DNA of 64,000 bases from positions 62,001 through 126,000 of the forward strand of contig BLAL01000068.1 of the NCBI GenBank assembly GCA_015698045.1. The letters are read 5' to 3'. The notes below the pieces were generated by a model, which did no database searches, was not told where the DNA came from, and was given only the letters and a program-made list of their open reading frames with translations. The position numbers were made by a program, and so were the translations under genes. This stretch comes from Rhizophagus clarus (taxonomy: Eukaryota; Glomeromycota; Glomeromycetes; Glomerales; Glomeraceae). Shown one piece after another: positions 45,482-56,566 of the stretch. How positions within the stretch are numbered: position 1 is the stretch's first letter; every line of letters starts with the position of its first letter.

Positions 45482-46059
45482 TTAACAACGGTTCTGAAAC
45501 CGTTCCCTAGTATTTATTTAAAAGTAGATCAAATTTAGCATTTGTTTTCAACGATTTTTTACTTTTCATTACATAAATCTTTTCGATCATGGCATAAAAC
45601 TTTCTGATCATAACATCAAATTTATCAGATAGCTTCCAGTTTAAACAAAAGAAATTTTAAGTGATTTGTTTTTTGTAAGGTACGAAAAGACCAACTAAAG
45701 AAATGATCATCCCATAAATATGACAAATTTATTCGTATATGAATCAGTATGATGTAATGTTTTTAATAATGACAAGAATATATTTATTAGTAATTTTTAA
45801 GGCGCGCTGATTAATTATACTTTTGTATGAAAAAAAAATTGTCATATCAACTGATTTATTAATTATATAAATAATCCTTTTTTTCAATATTTTTTTTTTT
45901 TTTTAGATTCTCTTTTTTTACTTTGACTTAATTTTTAACCATGTTCATGTTTGGTAAATAAAACTTACCATGTTCATGTTTGGTAAATAAAACTATTAAA
46001 TTTTTTTATAATTATTATGATTATGTATTAAATAAAATGGTATTTTAGAATTCTTAGAA
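45482..46059. other. Spacer with a 29-bp tandem duplication
   Basis: Two near-identical 29-bp units (ACCATGTTCATGTTTGGTA...) occupy 45938-45966 and 45967-45995, just upstream of the small gene at 46060. The rest is AT-rich without coding signal. Confidence 0.7.
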
Positions 46060-46492
46060 ATGTTAGAATACGGAAAAATCGCAGGAACGATTATCTCAAT
46101 TGCTACAATATTTTACAAGATTCTAAGTTTTCTTATTCAAAAAAACTTAGAACCGATCAACGAAGTATGTGAAAAATTACAATCTTTATTACGTAAAATA
46201 TTTAAAATAACTAACTTTTATATTTTGTTTTAATCTAGAAAATTCAAAAAATATCTGATAAAATTGAAATTATGGATGAAAGATTCATTATAATTAACGA
46301 TAAAATTGAAATTATGGATGAAAGATTCATTATAATTAACGAAAAGTTTGATCTGCTCTTTAAAATTGTCGTGAGTTATTAATTAATTTATGATGTTTCT
46401 TTTAATTAATCTAATAACTGAATAATTCTAATTTCTAACATAACAAGAAACATGAAAAGAAGTATCATGATGACAAGGATGAAAAATCCTAA
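46060..46492 (+). CDS. Small membrane-anchored coiled-coil protein
   Basis: Three exons, 46060-46164, 46239-46370 and 46448-46492, all phase 0, with GTATGT...TCTAG and GTGAGT...ACAAG introns. The product is 93 aa. Residues 7-28 (IAGTIISIATIFYKILSFLI) could form a membrane segment or an amphipathic helix. Exon 2 encodes helical repeats: a 14-residue unit KIEIMDERFIIIND occurs twice in tandem (42-bp DNA duplication), equal to two heptads, followed by KFDLLFKIV. Exon 3 is a charged tail (KHEKKYHDDKDEKS). An upstream in-frame TAG fixes the start. No family recognised. The perfect splice phases and lack of stops make a real gene likely; an N-terminal anchor plus coiled coil would suit a membrane-associated oligomer. 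Confidence 0.6.
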
Positions 46493-47293
46493 AATCTATT
46501 TTTTCTAAATTCTCCGTAATAATTATATAGTCAATTTCGAACTTTCACTTTTCTTTATGCCTACATCAAAATAATAACTGGACATTACAAAAAATATATA
46601 TACATAGAAATAGAAAATTTAAAAATTAATAATATATACAAATGAATCAATCAATTATAGACATAGAAACAGTGCAAAATGGAATATCTCTTGGGTTAAT
46701 AAAACTAATATTTTAGCAACTTATTTCAATGTATGTATCGCAGTTTTCATCAATTAAAGCAAATTATGAAATAATTACGACAAAAATATGTACAGATAGG
46801 AATAGTGCAGTACAAAAACTTAATATTATAAAGCAAATAATTTCAGAATTATAACAGGATGGTTTATTAAAACAAATAATAGTAATATCTTATGGAACGT
46901 CATAAGAGAACGATTAATTTTAAAAGTGAATTAAATCTAGCAAACATAGTTAACAATATTTATTACTATAAAGATAAGATCATAATTCGTGAAATTTTAG
47001 AATTTAATATAATTTCTACTAAAAAAAAGCCTAAAGCTAATCTGGTGTTTCTAGAAAAACGAATCTAAATTAGAATGAATTCTTCATATTATATAATTAT
47101 ATTTTACATTAATAAAAATTTATATATTTAATCTGTGAAATAAAAGTTTCCAAAGAAACTGAAAGGTGTACAAGTTGATTGAGATCATATAAAATGATGA
47201 AGGACGAATTTCAGAATTCAGACTCGGGATCAATCTGAATCAAAAACAAAGATCAATACTTTGTTATTACTGGTCGAAGTAGGGTAATGTGTG
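46493..47293. other. AT-rich spacer
   Basis: No gene recognised. Confidence 0.45.
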
Positions 47294-47669
47294 GTACACA
47301 CTAGTGTTTTGATCCGTGACCGGGTCCAACCGGTTGGACCTGGATAATTTATTTTTTTCGGATATCCGGACAAACGCAGTTTTTATCCAGATAATTATCC
47401 AGATAAAAATATCCGGATCAGATCCGGTATCCGGATAAAAAATATAAAAAAAAAATTTTTTTAATATTAAATATCTTAAATAATAGTTCTTTTAATTTTC
47501 ATTTTTATTTCAAAGTATATGATAGAATAATTTAATAATTAAAAACGTGTAAATATTCTTATAATAAAATTCTTTATTTAATAAAATAAAATTCAATACA
47601 TTTAATAAAAAATATTTAATAGAATAAAATTCAATACATTTAATAAAAAAAATAATGAAAAATGTAATA

Positions 47670-50017
47670 TCATTCATCTAATAATTCTTCCAATTCGTGT
47701 TCATCTTCCACATAATCATTATTTTCCACATCCAAATCTGGTGGAAATATATTAATATGATCCATAGTTTTCATGTTACATTTTAAAAATACTATTTTAC
47801 CTAATAAAGCAGGATCCAATAAGCTTCTTTTTGCTGTAATGTGGTTTCCTGCATCTGAGAAAAGTCGTTCAGAAGCTACAGAAGTAGCAGGAATTCCTAA
47901 ATATTTTCGTGCAATAATAGAAAGAACTGGAAAAATTTCCTGTTTTGATTTCCACCAATCTAATGGGTTTTTATTTTCCCTAGCAACTGGTAAAAGAAAA
48001 TAAGTAGTAATTTCATCAGCTATTGCTGATGATGAAGTAGAACTTTCTTTTGTTTGAAACACTTTTTTTACTTTTTGTTGACGTCTTTCTTGATGCTTAT
48101 GTAAAGATCTCATGCTAGGAGTTGAACTTGTTGAGGTAGTTGAAATTGTTGAAATTGTAGGTGATGGTGGAGTACTAGTTTGTTGCTGCATTTCTCTCTT
48201 TAATTGATCATATTGTATTTGTAAACTTGAATGAATTTTTACTTTTGTTTCTTCATCAGTTATAAAATTAAGATCTTTATACCTTGGATCCAAAAGTGCT
48301 GCCATAATGCCAAACTCATCTGGCATTGCCCAATAATGTTTCAAACCTAAATAAATTTTATTTTTTACATTTTTTAATACTTCTGAAATATTACTATAAT
48401 CTACTTCAATTTGTGAACTTTCTTCTTCTACTATATCAGAATTAATAGTATTATCATCAGAATCTTCTAATACTTCATATGAATTATCAGATGGTTTTAA
48501 AGAATTTGTGAGATCTGTAATAATAGGAAACATTTGACTTAATGTAACATAAGTATTTCCAGAAAAATCTCGTGTAGCTTTCTCAAATGGTGCCAAAATG
48601 TTACATAATTCATCTAATAACTCCCATTCATTATCTTTTATCATAATTTTTTTTAATCTAATTCCATCAGTTTTTTCTTCAGATATAAGAGAACAAGACA
48701 AGTTTACACTAAGTTGAAGCACAACATATTGAAGAAAAATCAGCCGATCCCATGCCAAATATGAAGAGTTCCATCTTAAGTAATTAAACAACAATAATTA
48801 TATAAATTAGGATAAAATTTATTAAATAATTAAATTGAATTAAAATATTTACCTAGTAGATATATCTTGTATTAAATGTAATGGTTCTTCATAACCAATC
48901 TCTTTTTGCACTTTAATCAATCGTTCAATTTGTTTTTGAGTAGAAAAAAAATTTATTAGTTGTTTTGTACGTGATACCAAATTTTCTACAACTTTTAATC
49001 CTTTACTAATTGCCAACTGCAAAGTATGAGCAGCACATGAGAGTCTTTTAATTGGTGTTAAATCTCGAATAGCAGCTACTACATTTGCTCCATTATCTAT
49101 TGTTATTGATACAATAAGATTTTCAATTTCCCACTTTTGCATAGCATTTTTAATACCTTCAGTAATTGCTTTTGCAGTATGTGGTGTTGGAAAATAGGAT
49201 ATTTCAAGCAAAACATCCATTATTTCAAAATTTTTATTGATCCAAGTTGCTGTTAAGCCTAAATATCCATATTTTGAACAAGAAGACCACAAATCAGTAG
49301 TTAAAGATATTGATTGAGCAGTTTTTAAAAGCAGTTTCAATTTTTCTTTATTATACTCATAACTGCGAGCAATCATCATTCTTAATTTTTTTTCTCCAGG
49401 AACTGTAAATTGTGGATCTATAATATACATATGCTCAATATATGCCTTTTGAGTTATGGTTGATAATGGTTGAGTTGTAAGTAAAATCCACCGTAGTGTT
49501 GATAATTCTTTTCTTTTTGTCCATTTTTATTGGATGCAGATTGAGTATGCATTGGTGATATAATGCCGCTTTCTAGAGGTGGTATAATTCCATGTTTAAC
49601 AAGATGGTAACTGAGATTTCCTGTAGACCCATCATATTTGTAATTTTTTGAGCATTTTTTTCCATCATCTAATAAAAACTGACAATATGCACGTATTTCT
49701 CCTTTATCATTTTGTTTTCTAATAAAATAATCCCATACCCAACTTACTTTTGTTTGTGGTTTAATTATTGCAGCAGTTTGTTTAAAGGGATTTGAATCAT
49801 TTGGTGCTCGATCTGTTGATTCTAGTGTAGTATTTGTCATTTTTTGTTTTCCAAGGGCTTTAGATAATTTTGCAGGACGTCCTCTTTGTTTCTTTGCTAG
49901 TGGTGTTGGAGTAATTTCAACAATTTCATCACTAGAACCTTCATTTTCACTTAAGGTAATAATGTAATCTTGATCATTGTTATTTTCCATAATTTTGTGA
50001 ATTATTTTAGCTTTCAA
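47670..50017 (-). pseudogene. hAT transposase with one frameshift
   Basis: The product probably starts at MENNNDQDYI (49990). The N-terminal part has an AT-hook-like RGRPAK and a BED-type zinc finger (CQFLLDDGKKC, then HLVKHG). The frame changes by one base near 49505 (KEKN...), after which the minus frame down to 48849 reads TTDLWSSCSKYGYLGLTATW (first Asp), TIDNGANVVAAI (second Asp) and LSCAAHTLQLAI. An intron (48795-48848 region, donor at DIST, acceptor TTAAG) leads to 47670-48794, with FEKATRDFSGNTY, LLDPRYKDL, and the dimerisation domain GIPATSVASERLFSDAGN. Apart from the single shift no stop interrupts it. It belongs to the RICESLEEPER/BED-hAT type. Confidence 0.85.
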
Positions 50018-50229
50018 TAAAATAAACTTTAATTGAAATTATGAAAAATTCAACAAGAGAATGTACAGTATTTATTAATCTTTATTATGGCTTAGAACTG
50101 AATTAACTGTGATTTTATTTGTAAAAGTTTTAATAAACAAATAATAATTGTCATAAATCAATAGGTCTAAATAATAAATTTACCTGATTAATATTGTAAA
50201 ATTTTACAAAATTTTATTGCTACAAATTT

Positions 50230-50600
50230 AATAAATTCCATGAAATTAATAATATGAAAATAATTAAACAAATTCCACGAAAATAATTAAACAAATTCCA
50301 CGAAAATAATTAAACAAAGATATAAATGAAGTTAATTACAAAATTAATTAAGAAAATACTATGATATTAAACTAATAAACACTACGAAATTAATTAAGCA
50401 AATGCCACGAAAATAATTAAATAAAGCCATAAATTTAAGCCACAAAATTAATTAAATAAATTCTACGAAATTATTTAAATAGGTGCCACGAAACTAATTA
50501 ATAAAGCCACACATTTAAGCCACAAAATTAATCAAAATGCCACGAATTTAATTAAATAAATGCCACAAATTTAATTAAATCTATGCTATGAATTAAATCT
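50230..50600. repeat. Degenerate satellite inside hAT element 3
   Basis: Loosely tandem units of about 22-30 bp built on CCACGAAAATAATTAAACAAA and variants (GCCACAAATTTAATTAAAT). They lie between the transposase start and the right end of the element. Confidence 0.7.
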
Positions 50601-50790
50601 AATATATGATATATGCTATAAATTTCTTGATTTACAAAAAAAAAATTGTATAATTTTTATCCGGATTTTGGTTTCTATCCAGATATATCCAGATTTTTAT
50701 CTGAACCGGATTATCCAGATAAAAACTGGATATTTTTTTAATTTATCCGGATAATGGTTTCTATCCAGATCGAAACACTAGTACACATGT

Positions 50791-51090
50791 CAGTGTTCGG
50801 CAAATGACTTGAAATGACAAATGATTTAAATGACAAATGACAAATGACGTGTCATTTCATTGCTCAAATGACAAATGACCTGAGTCATTTGAATGTAATG
50901 TTGGCCGGTACTATAGTTCTGGCCTGCATTATGTTTTACTTTTTCTTTTTTGATTCAATCACATGATAAGAATATTAACCAATCAAAATCAAATGACTGA
51001 AATGACCAAATGACAAAGGATTATGAATAATGACAAAAGATTAGCTAAATCATTTGAATGGTCAAATGATCAGGTCATTTCCGAACACTG
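50791..51090. mobile_element. Non-autonomous hAT MITE (300 bp)
   Basis: Ends CAGTGTTCGG and CCGAACACTG, with many AAATGACAAATGAC/GTCATTTGA words inside. The target duplication is ACACATGT (50783-50790) and ACACACGT (51091-51098), one mismatch. It sits immediately next to hAT element 3: the two share the short segment GTACACATGT. No coding capacity. Its autonomous partner is not in this window. Confidence 0.88.
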
Positions 51091-51098
51091 ACACACGT

Positions 51099-52100
51099 CA
51101 CATTGCTTAGTAATTAAAATGTATGTCACAGAAATTAGTTGTAAACTTGTCCAATTTATATATCTCTTGAAATTAGCAAATTTCAATTCTATGAATACAT
51201 TTTAAATTACAATAAAATTACCTTTACATATCATTTAAATTTATGACACATTTTTATATTATAAAGAAATATTAATAAAATTCCGCTCATATTGCAAATA
51301 TATAGCTAAAATATTAATAATAAATGCAATAAAAAATATTATAAATTTTTTGTATATACTATGAGTATATCTAGACGGTAACACTACGCTTAATATTATT
51401 TATGTTTAAATTATTCCTTTTAGACGAATTCTCTAAAAAGGCTCCTTCACTTGTTTAATTGATGGTTTCTAATTATCATTATAATCATTTGTGTTATTAA
51501 AATTCCTTTATTACTCGTTTGGCGCCTAAAAACAAATTTGAAAATAAAAAAAAAATTACATGAATAAAAAAATATGAGATAACAATATAAAAAATACATC
51601 AACATCAAATAAATCAGCTTATCAGAAGTCCTAAATAAATGGAAATCAAAAAGAAAGCCAATCTATATTTATTGTCACAAATTTCAAATGAAGTGAAAAT
51701 CTATTCCTATAGAAAAAAATCAGAAAGATACATTAGAAATGTTTTTATGTAAAAAAAAATGTTTATCCTTTTTTTTTTTTTTTTTACTGGTAAACAAAAA
51801 AGATTTATTGGGAGAAATATATTGGATTTGATATATGTTGGTAAACTGACTAGGCCTAAAAGCTAATATGACTACAATTCTAGTTAACCTAACTAACAAA
51901 AATTTTCTAAGAAAAAATTGCCCATTAAACCAGGTTAGATGATAAAAATAAAGAAAGTAAAATTCTACTCATCCTAAAATCACAATACTAAAGAAAAAAA
52001 AAATTTAATAAAAATAATATATAAAACTAAAAAACTAATACAATAGTAAAAATGAAATTATATATTTTTTCTTTTTATTTCTAGTTAAGTTAATATATGA
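51099..52100. other. AT-rich spacer
   Basis: No gene recognised. Contains long A and T runs near 51550 and 51770. Confidence 0.45.
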
Positions 52101-52355
52101 CTACACTAATTTACATAAGGTAGATAAAATTTCTGCTAATATCTTATCTTTATCCTTATGGAACCTGTTTTTTTTAGGTTTTTTCTGGGATTTAGTCTCT
52201 TGCTTATTTGTAAATTTATTCATAGAAGGTTTAGACTTCTTTCTGGTGTTCTGAGATTTACTCTTTTGTATGCGAGAAATGTGTATTGAATTCAACGCAG
52301 TTTCTTTTGGTCCCAAACTAAGCTGGTATTTAATGTCTAATGCATTATTTCCCAA
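52101..52355 (-). pseudogene. Lys/Ser-rich C-terminal fragment, possibly capsid-like
   Basis: 84 codons with a basic stretch (KKSKPSMNKFTNKQETKSQ, KKPKKNRFHKDKDK) and an end ILAEILSTLCKLV. From memory this kind of basic tail closing with a short amphipathic helix ends a family of capsid-like proteins common in Rhizophagus. The minus-strand fragment at 55280-55498 has the body of such a protein. If so, the gene was split by the repeats and the hAT element between them. Assignment tentative. Confidence 0.35.
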
Positions 52356-52369
52356 GTTTCAACCATATA

Positions 52370-52853
52370 AAAAATAAGTGTCTGGATAATGTCTGGAAAA
52401 TGTCTGGAAAAATTGTCTAAATAATTGTCTGGAAATTCTGGACACTGTGTGTCTGAAAACTGTTCCGAAAACACTGCATTTCTGGGATATTAGGGATTTG
52501 TCCTGAAATTGTCCAGAAATGTATTTTCATAAAATTTTGCCACAAAAGATGATCAATGGATAGATGATCATCATTATTCTTTAACCCAAAATTTTTATAT
52601 CATAGATATATAGTATTTTTGCCTGCTCTGCAATTTTAATTAGTATGACAGAAAAGATTTTGAATGTCAGTTTTGTGATTTTTGCATTTTTTACAAAATT
52701 AATTTATCCTTTTTTGGAAATAATATCCAGAATTTGTCCTGAACTTTTTCATGTCCGGAATTTGTCCAAAATTTTATACCGAACAAATACTGGATGAATT
52801 CTGGACAAAGTTAGGATATGTCAAAATTTTAAGTATCAGAAGTGTGTCAGACA
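52370..52853. repeat. Left block of TGTCTGGAAA repeats
   Basis: Many copies of (A)TGTCTGGAAA, TGTCCTGAA, TGTCCAGAA in one direction. The same words occur in reverse complement (TTCCGGACA) to the right of hAT element 4 (55190-56400). The two blocks therefore look like inverted subterminal repeat arms of a larger, decayed element that element 4 later entered. Confidence 0.6.
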
Positions 52854-55179
52854 TAGGGATGGAAAATTAACGGTTAATTATAATTTGGTTATTTAACTGG
52901 GTTAATTAACCGTTATTTAACAGTTAATTAACGGTTAATTAAACTTTTATAATTTTGCCCAAAAACTACTGAATTATGTTAATTCAGGCTAAATTAATAT
53001 TTTATTATTTATAAGATTTTTATTTATAATGTATGTAACGTTTAAAATTTTAAATTTTATTATCAAAAAATCAAAACATTTTATTCGTCAGCTACTATAT
53101 CTGTAATATTTAATTCCAACCCAATAAATCTATCATCATCTGAATCATTATCATTATCAACATGATCATTACTATTATTACCAATATCATTACCATTATC
53201 GTTATTATCAATTTTTCGCTGATCATGTATAAATTTATTTTTTTTAAGTTTCAAACCCCTTTTGTGCATCCAAAGATTTCCATAAATAAAAACCAATTTT
53301 TTTACACGATCATTTTGTAATCGATTACAGATTTTATTATGAATAAATCCAAAGGTTGAAAAATTTCTTTCAGCAGCTGCAGATGATGTCGGAATTGAAA
53401 GAATTTTGATAGCTAACTGCTGAAGCTCACTTTTTGGCCAAGATTGCCACCATATGGATGAACTAAGAACGGATGATGATAACCAAATTGTTTCGTTATC
53501 ATATGGTGAATTTTTTTGATGAAACACTAAACAATTTTACGGATTCCTCCTGACCAAATCTTCTATTTGTGAATTCTGTAAACTCAGCATGCCCAATTGC
53601 CTCTATATCCGCATCTTCACTTTCTTCTAAAAAACGTGAATCTAACATATAAGCAGCCATCATAACAGGATGGTATGAATACTCCCATCGTTTATGAATA
53701 AGCTGTTGAATATATTCAGAAAATTTACAAGAAAGTTCGCTAATTTTGTTTATTAATTTATTAAAATGGGAATAAACAGTTGAAAGGGTAGATGTGTCAG
53801 ACTCAAACAATTTTAAAATTACTACCATTGACTCTAAAATTTTTGTTATTAAATCTGCCATTTCCCAAAATTATTATTTCTCACTTCTCTATTTATTTTT
53901 TGGCGAATTTTGGGATCCATTAGCACTTGTTCAAGAGCAATTTTTGATTTTAGAAGTGACTGAAAATAGCTAAGATGCGTACCCCATCATGTGAGTGTTG
54001 GTAAAACTAATGCAATCTCCTTATTATAATTTTCAATCTGAATACGTTTTAGTTTTGCCGCTGCTTGTATATGAGATTTAAAATAATTTACTATTATCTT
54101 GCCATTATTGACTATATCTTTAATTTCATCAATTTTCAAAATATCCCCAATTAATAGATTAATAATATGAGAGTTACATCCAAGACAAACAATATGAGAA
54201 TATTTTTCTTCAATCCGTTTCCATGCTGCTTTCATTACACTAGCTGTATCTGTAATAACAGAGGAAAATTTATGAGTACCAATAATTTCCATTTGTTGAA
54301 TTATTTGGTTTGCAATCCACTCTCCTATGTGAGATTCTTTGCCTGAAAATGTAGCATCAAAAAAAATTGGTTTAGGAGTACAAACTATAAAATTTTGTAC
54401 CAAATTTCGATTAATATTAGACCAACCGTCAGAAACCATGCAAAGTGATTTTGCTTTAGAAATTTGTTCATCTGCTTGTGCTTTTACTTCATTATAAACA
54501 TCATCTAACAAGTCATCAGCTAGTTTCTTTCTATTTGGCAACTTGAAAGCTGGTCGAAGGTGTTGAAAAAATTGAATAACAAGTGGATTATCAACAAAGG
54601 AGAATGGAACTCCAGCTGAATACAATGCTTGTGCTAATTGAAATTCAAGATCTTCTTGTTCTTCTTCGCTCATACGATCAACAAAACTTTCAATTTTTTG
54701 GGTTTTAATTCGTTTTACAGGTCTATTTGGTGTATCTGTAAGAATGGAATTTAATGCAATATTTGGGTGAAATTGTGTAGTTTCGGGTATAGAATTTTGT
54801 GAACCTACATTTTATTTAGACTTTGCATTATCTGGTACTCCGGGGCATTCTTTATCAAGGTGTATTTGCATTCGTGAAAGAACAGCCCAGTTAAAAATTT
54901 TAGTACATTAATTACATTGTACAGGAGGATGTGAATTATTTCTATTATTTTCCACTTGGTTTTGTGTAATAACTGTCCAGTGTTTCCAGACAGGACCTCT
55001 TTTTTTGGTCATTGTTAAAATTAAAAAAAAAAAGATGAAAAAAAATCGATAATCAAAAAAAAAGAATTTGATCATATGATGAAAATTTTGCTTCTCTGAT
55101 TGGTCAATTTATAATTAACCAAATTAACCGTTAATTAACCATGGTTAATTAACCATGGTTAATTAACTTCCATCCCCTA
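52854..55179. mobile_element. hAT DNA transposon (element 4, decayed)
   Basis: 2326 bp. The left end is TAGGGATGGAA and the right end TTCCATCCCCTA (one extra base). A perfect 8-bp target duplication GTCAGACA lies at 52846-52853 and 55180-55187. GGTTAATTAACC-type palindromes crowd both ends. The ends and transposase are related to element 1. Confidence 0.93.
53081..55012 (-). pseudogene. Dead hAT transposase
   Basis: Reading from ATG at 55012: MTKKRGPVWKHWTV, a BED-like finger interrupted by TAA (VQCN, stop, CTKIF), a second TAA after NAKSK, then an open part 53987-54673 with MVSDGWSNINRN (first Asp), VITDTASVMKAAW (second Asp) and LGCNSHIINLL. A TGA stands where element 1 has Arg before WGT. 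A frameshift follows near 53870, then 53499-53861 (ILKLFESDTSTLS, HPVMMAAYMLD), another frameshift near 53520, and the dimerisation domain SIPTSSAAAERNFSTFGFIH. The tail is Asp/Asn-rich. With at least three stops and two shifts it is not functional. Confidence 0.88.
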
Positions 55180-55189
55180 GTCAGACATA

Positions 55190-55689
55190 TACCAAAAAAA
55201 TGGACATTTTCCGGACACATCAGATTTATTTTGAACATTTTCCAGACATTTTTGATAACATTTTCCGGACATTTATTTTTTATAGGGCAAAATATCCAAC
55301 CAGTTTATGCTTCCTATGGGCTGTTTTAATTATTTTAAAGGATTTTAATCTTTTAATATTGAATAGTAATTCAACTGGTTTCCTATCCTTCCAGAGGTTG
55401 TCTAGCATTATGGAGTCTAGAATATCCATAAATGCTGCTTGGAATTTCTTTTTTTATTTATGTTTGCAGAGAGTCCATCCTACTGGAAACCATCTTACCA
55501 GTAGGGTTCTGTAAAAAATCCAATCTGATTAGATCTGATCTGAATCTGATCCAGTTAAATCCACCCTACGAAAAAAGAATGTCCGGAAAATGTCTACGAG
55601 AATGTCCGGAAATTGTCCAGGTGCTTCAAAAATTGTCATGAAAATGTCCAGGAAATTGATCTATTTTGCTGTCCGGAATTTTTTGCATG
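55190..55689. repeat. Right block of TTCCGGACA repeats
   Basis: TTTTCCGGACATTT-type words in the opposite sense to the block at 52370-52853. It is interrupted at 55280-55498 by a coding relic, and at 55507-55565 by a short GATCTGAATCTGATCC-rich segment bounded by TAGGG/CCCTA. Confidence 0.55.
55280..55498 (-). pseudogene. Capsid-like coding relic
   Basis: A minus-strand frame of 72 codons with one internal TAA: VRWFPVGWTLCKHK, stop, KKKFQAAFMDILDSIMLDN, LWKDRKPVELLFNIKRLKSF, KIIKTAHRKHKLVGYFAL. Trp/Lys-rich pattern recalls a repeated capsid-like (gag-like) family in Rhizophagus, from memory. It lies on the same strand as the fragment at 52101-52355. Confidence 0.45.
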
Positions 55690-56045
55690 TCCAGTTTTTT
55701 TTATACATGAAATTTTCCGGACAAATTCTGGACAAATAAACCCAACAAATTCCGGATATAAAATATTCCGGACAAATTCTAGACAAATAAACCAAACAAA
55801 TTCCAGACATAAAATATTCCGGACATATTCTGGACAAAATAAACCAAACAAATTCCGGACATAAAATATTCCGGACATATTCTGGACAAAATAAACCAAA
55901 CAAATTCCTGACATTTTAAATTCCAGACAAATTCTGGACAAAATAAACCAAACAAATTCCGGACATTTTAAATTCCGGACAAATTCTGGACAAATAAAAC
56001 CAACAAATTCCAGACATAATAAAATTCCAGACAAATTCTAGACAA
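55690..56045. repeat. Minisatellite of ~50-bp units with TTCCGGACA
   Basis: About seven units of AAACAAATTCCGGACAT(AAAA), TATTCCGGACATATTCTGG, ACAAAATAAACC. Some units carry ATTTTAAA in place of ATAAAATA. Because the period lacks stops in several frames it produces long Arg/Ser/Gln- or Cys/Pro/Glu-rich frames on both strands; these are artefacts. Confidence 0.85.
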
Positions 56046-56404
56046 TGTTTCTAAGAATATAAAATTTTAAATTTTAAAAAAATGCAAAAAGCACAAAACT
56101 GATATTTATAACCACCCCCTGACGTAATAAGTAAAATTGAAGAGCAGCCAAAAATGCTATCTATGATATTAATTCAAACTTTGGTTAATCGTGTAGGAAG
56201 TGGTAAACTCTTGCTGATCATCCGGATAAAATTGGATTGTTCAGAATTCTGGAAAATTCCGGACAAATTTGAACCCGGACATATTCCGAACATCCGGAAA
56301 CGCGCACGTTTTGGAACATTTTCCGGATTTACCAAACGTCCGGAAATTGTCTGTTTATTTTTTCGGACAATTTCAGCATGAATTCTGGATGCATTTTTTT
56401 TGTA

Positions 56405-56566
56405 GGGCCAGATCAGATTATAGTATTATAATTCACAGATCAAATTCAGATTCCAAATTTGAATTTGAAGTTTAGATTCAGATTTGAAATTGTATAATCT
56501 GAATCTGTCAAATTGAATCTGAATCAGATCTGCCAGATCCAGATTAGATCATAAGATCTATTTATC
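56405..56566. repeat. CAGATTCAGATT/GATCTGAATC-rich segment
   Basis: Starts GTAGGGCCAGATCAGATT and runs through many ATTCAGAT/ATCTGAAT words to GATCATAAGATC. Similar to the short segment at 55507-55565. Probably a small element or the end of one; no target duplication found. Confidence 0.45.

Larger units (their letters stand above)
47302..50780. mobile_element. hAT DNA transposon (element 3)
   Basis: 3479 bp. The ends are TAGTGTTTTGATC (47302-47314) and GATCGAAACACTA (50768-50780). The target duplication is GTACACAC (47294-47301) and GTACACAT (50781-50788). Both ends carry many ATCCGGATA/TATCCAGATA words, likely transposase sites. A minus-strand transposase fills 47670-50017, and a degenerate satellite fills 50230-50600. 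Confidence 0.92.

Noticed and set aside
47773..48003. 76-codon plus-strand frame
   Set aside because: Antisense of the hAT dimerisation domain.
55613..56034. Long frames on both strands rich in FRTNSGQ or CPEFV
   Set aside because: Produced by the ~50-bp minisatellite whose unit lacks stops; repeated residues have no protein-like variation.
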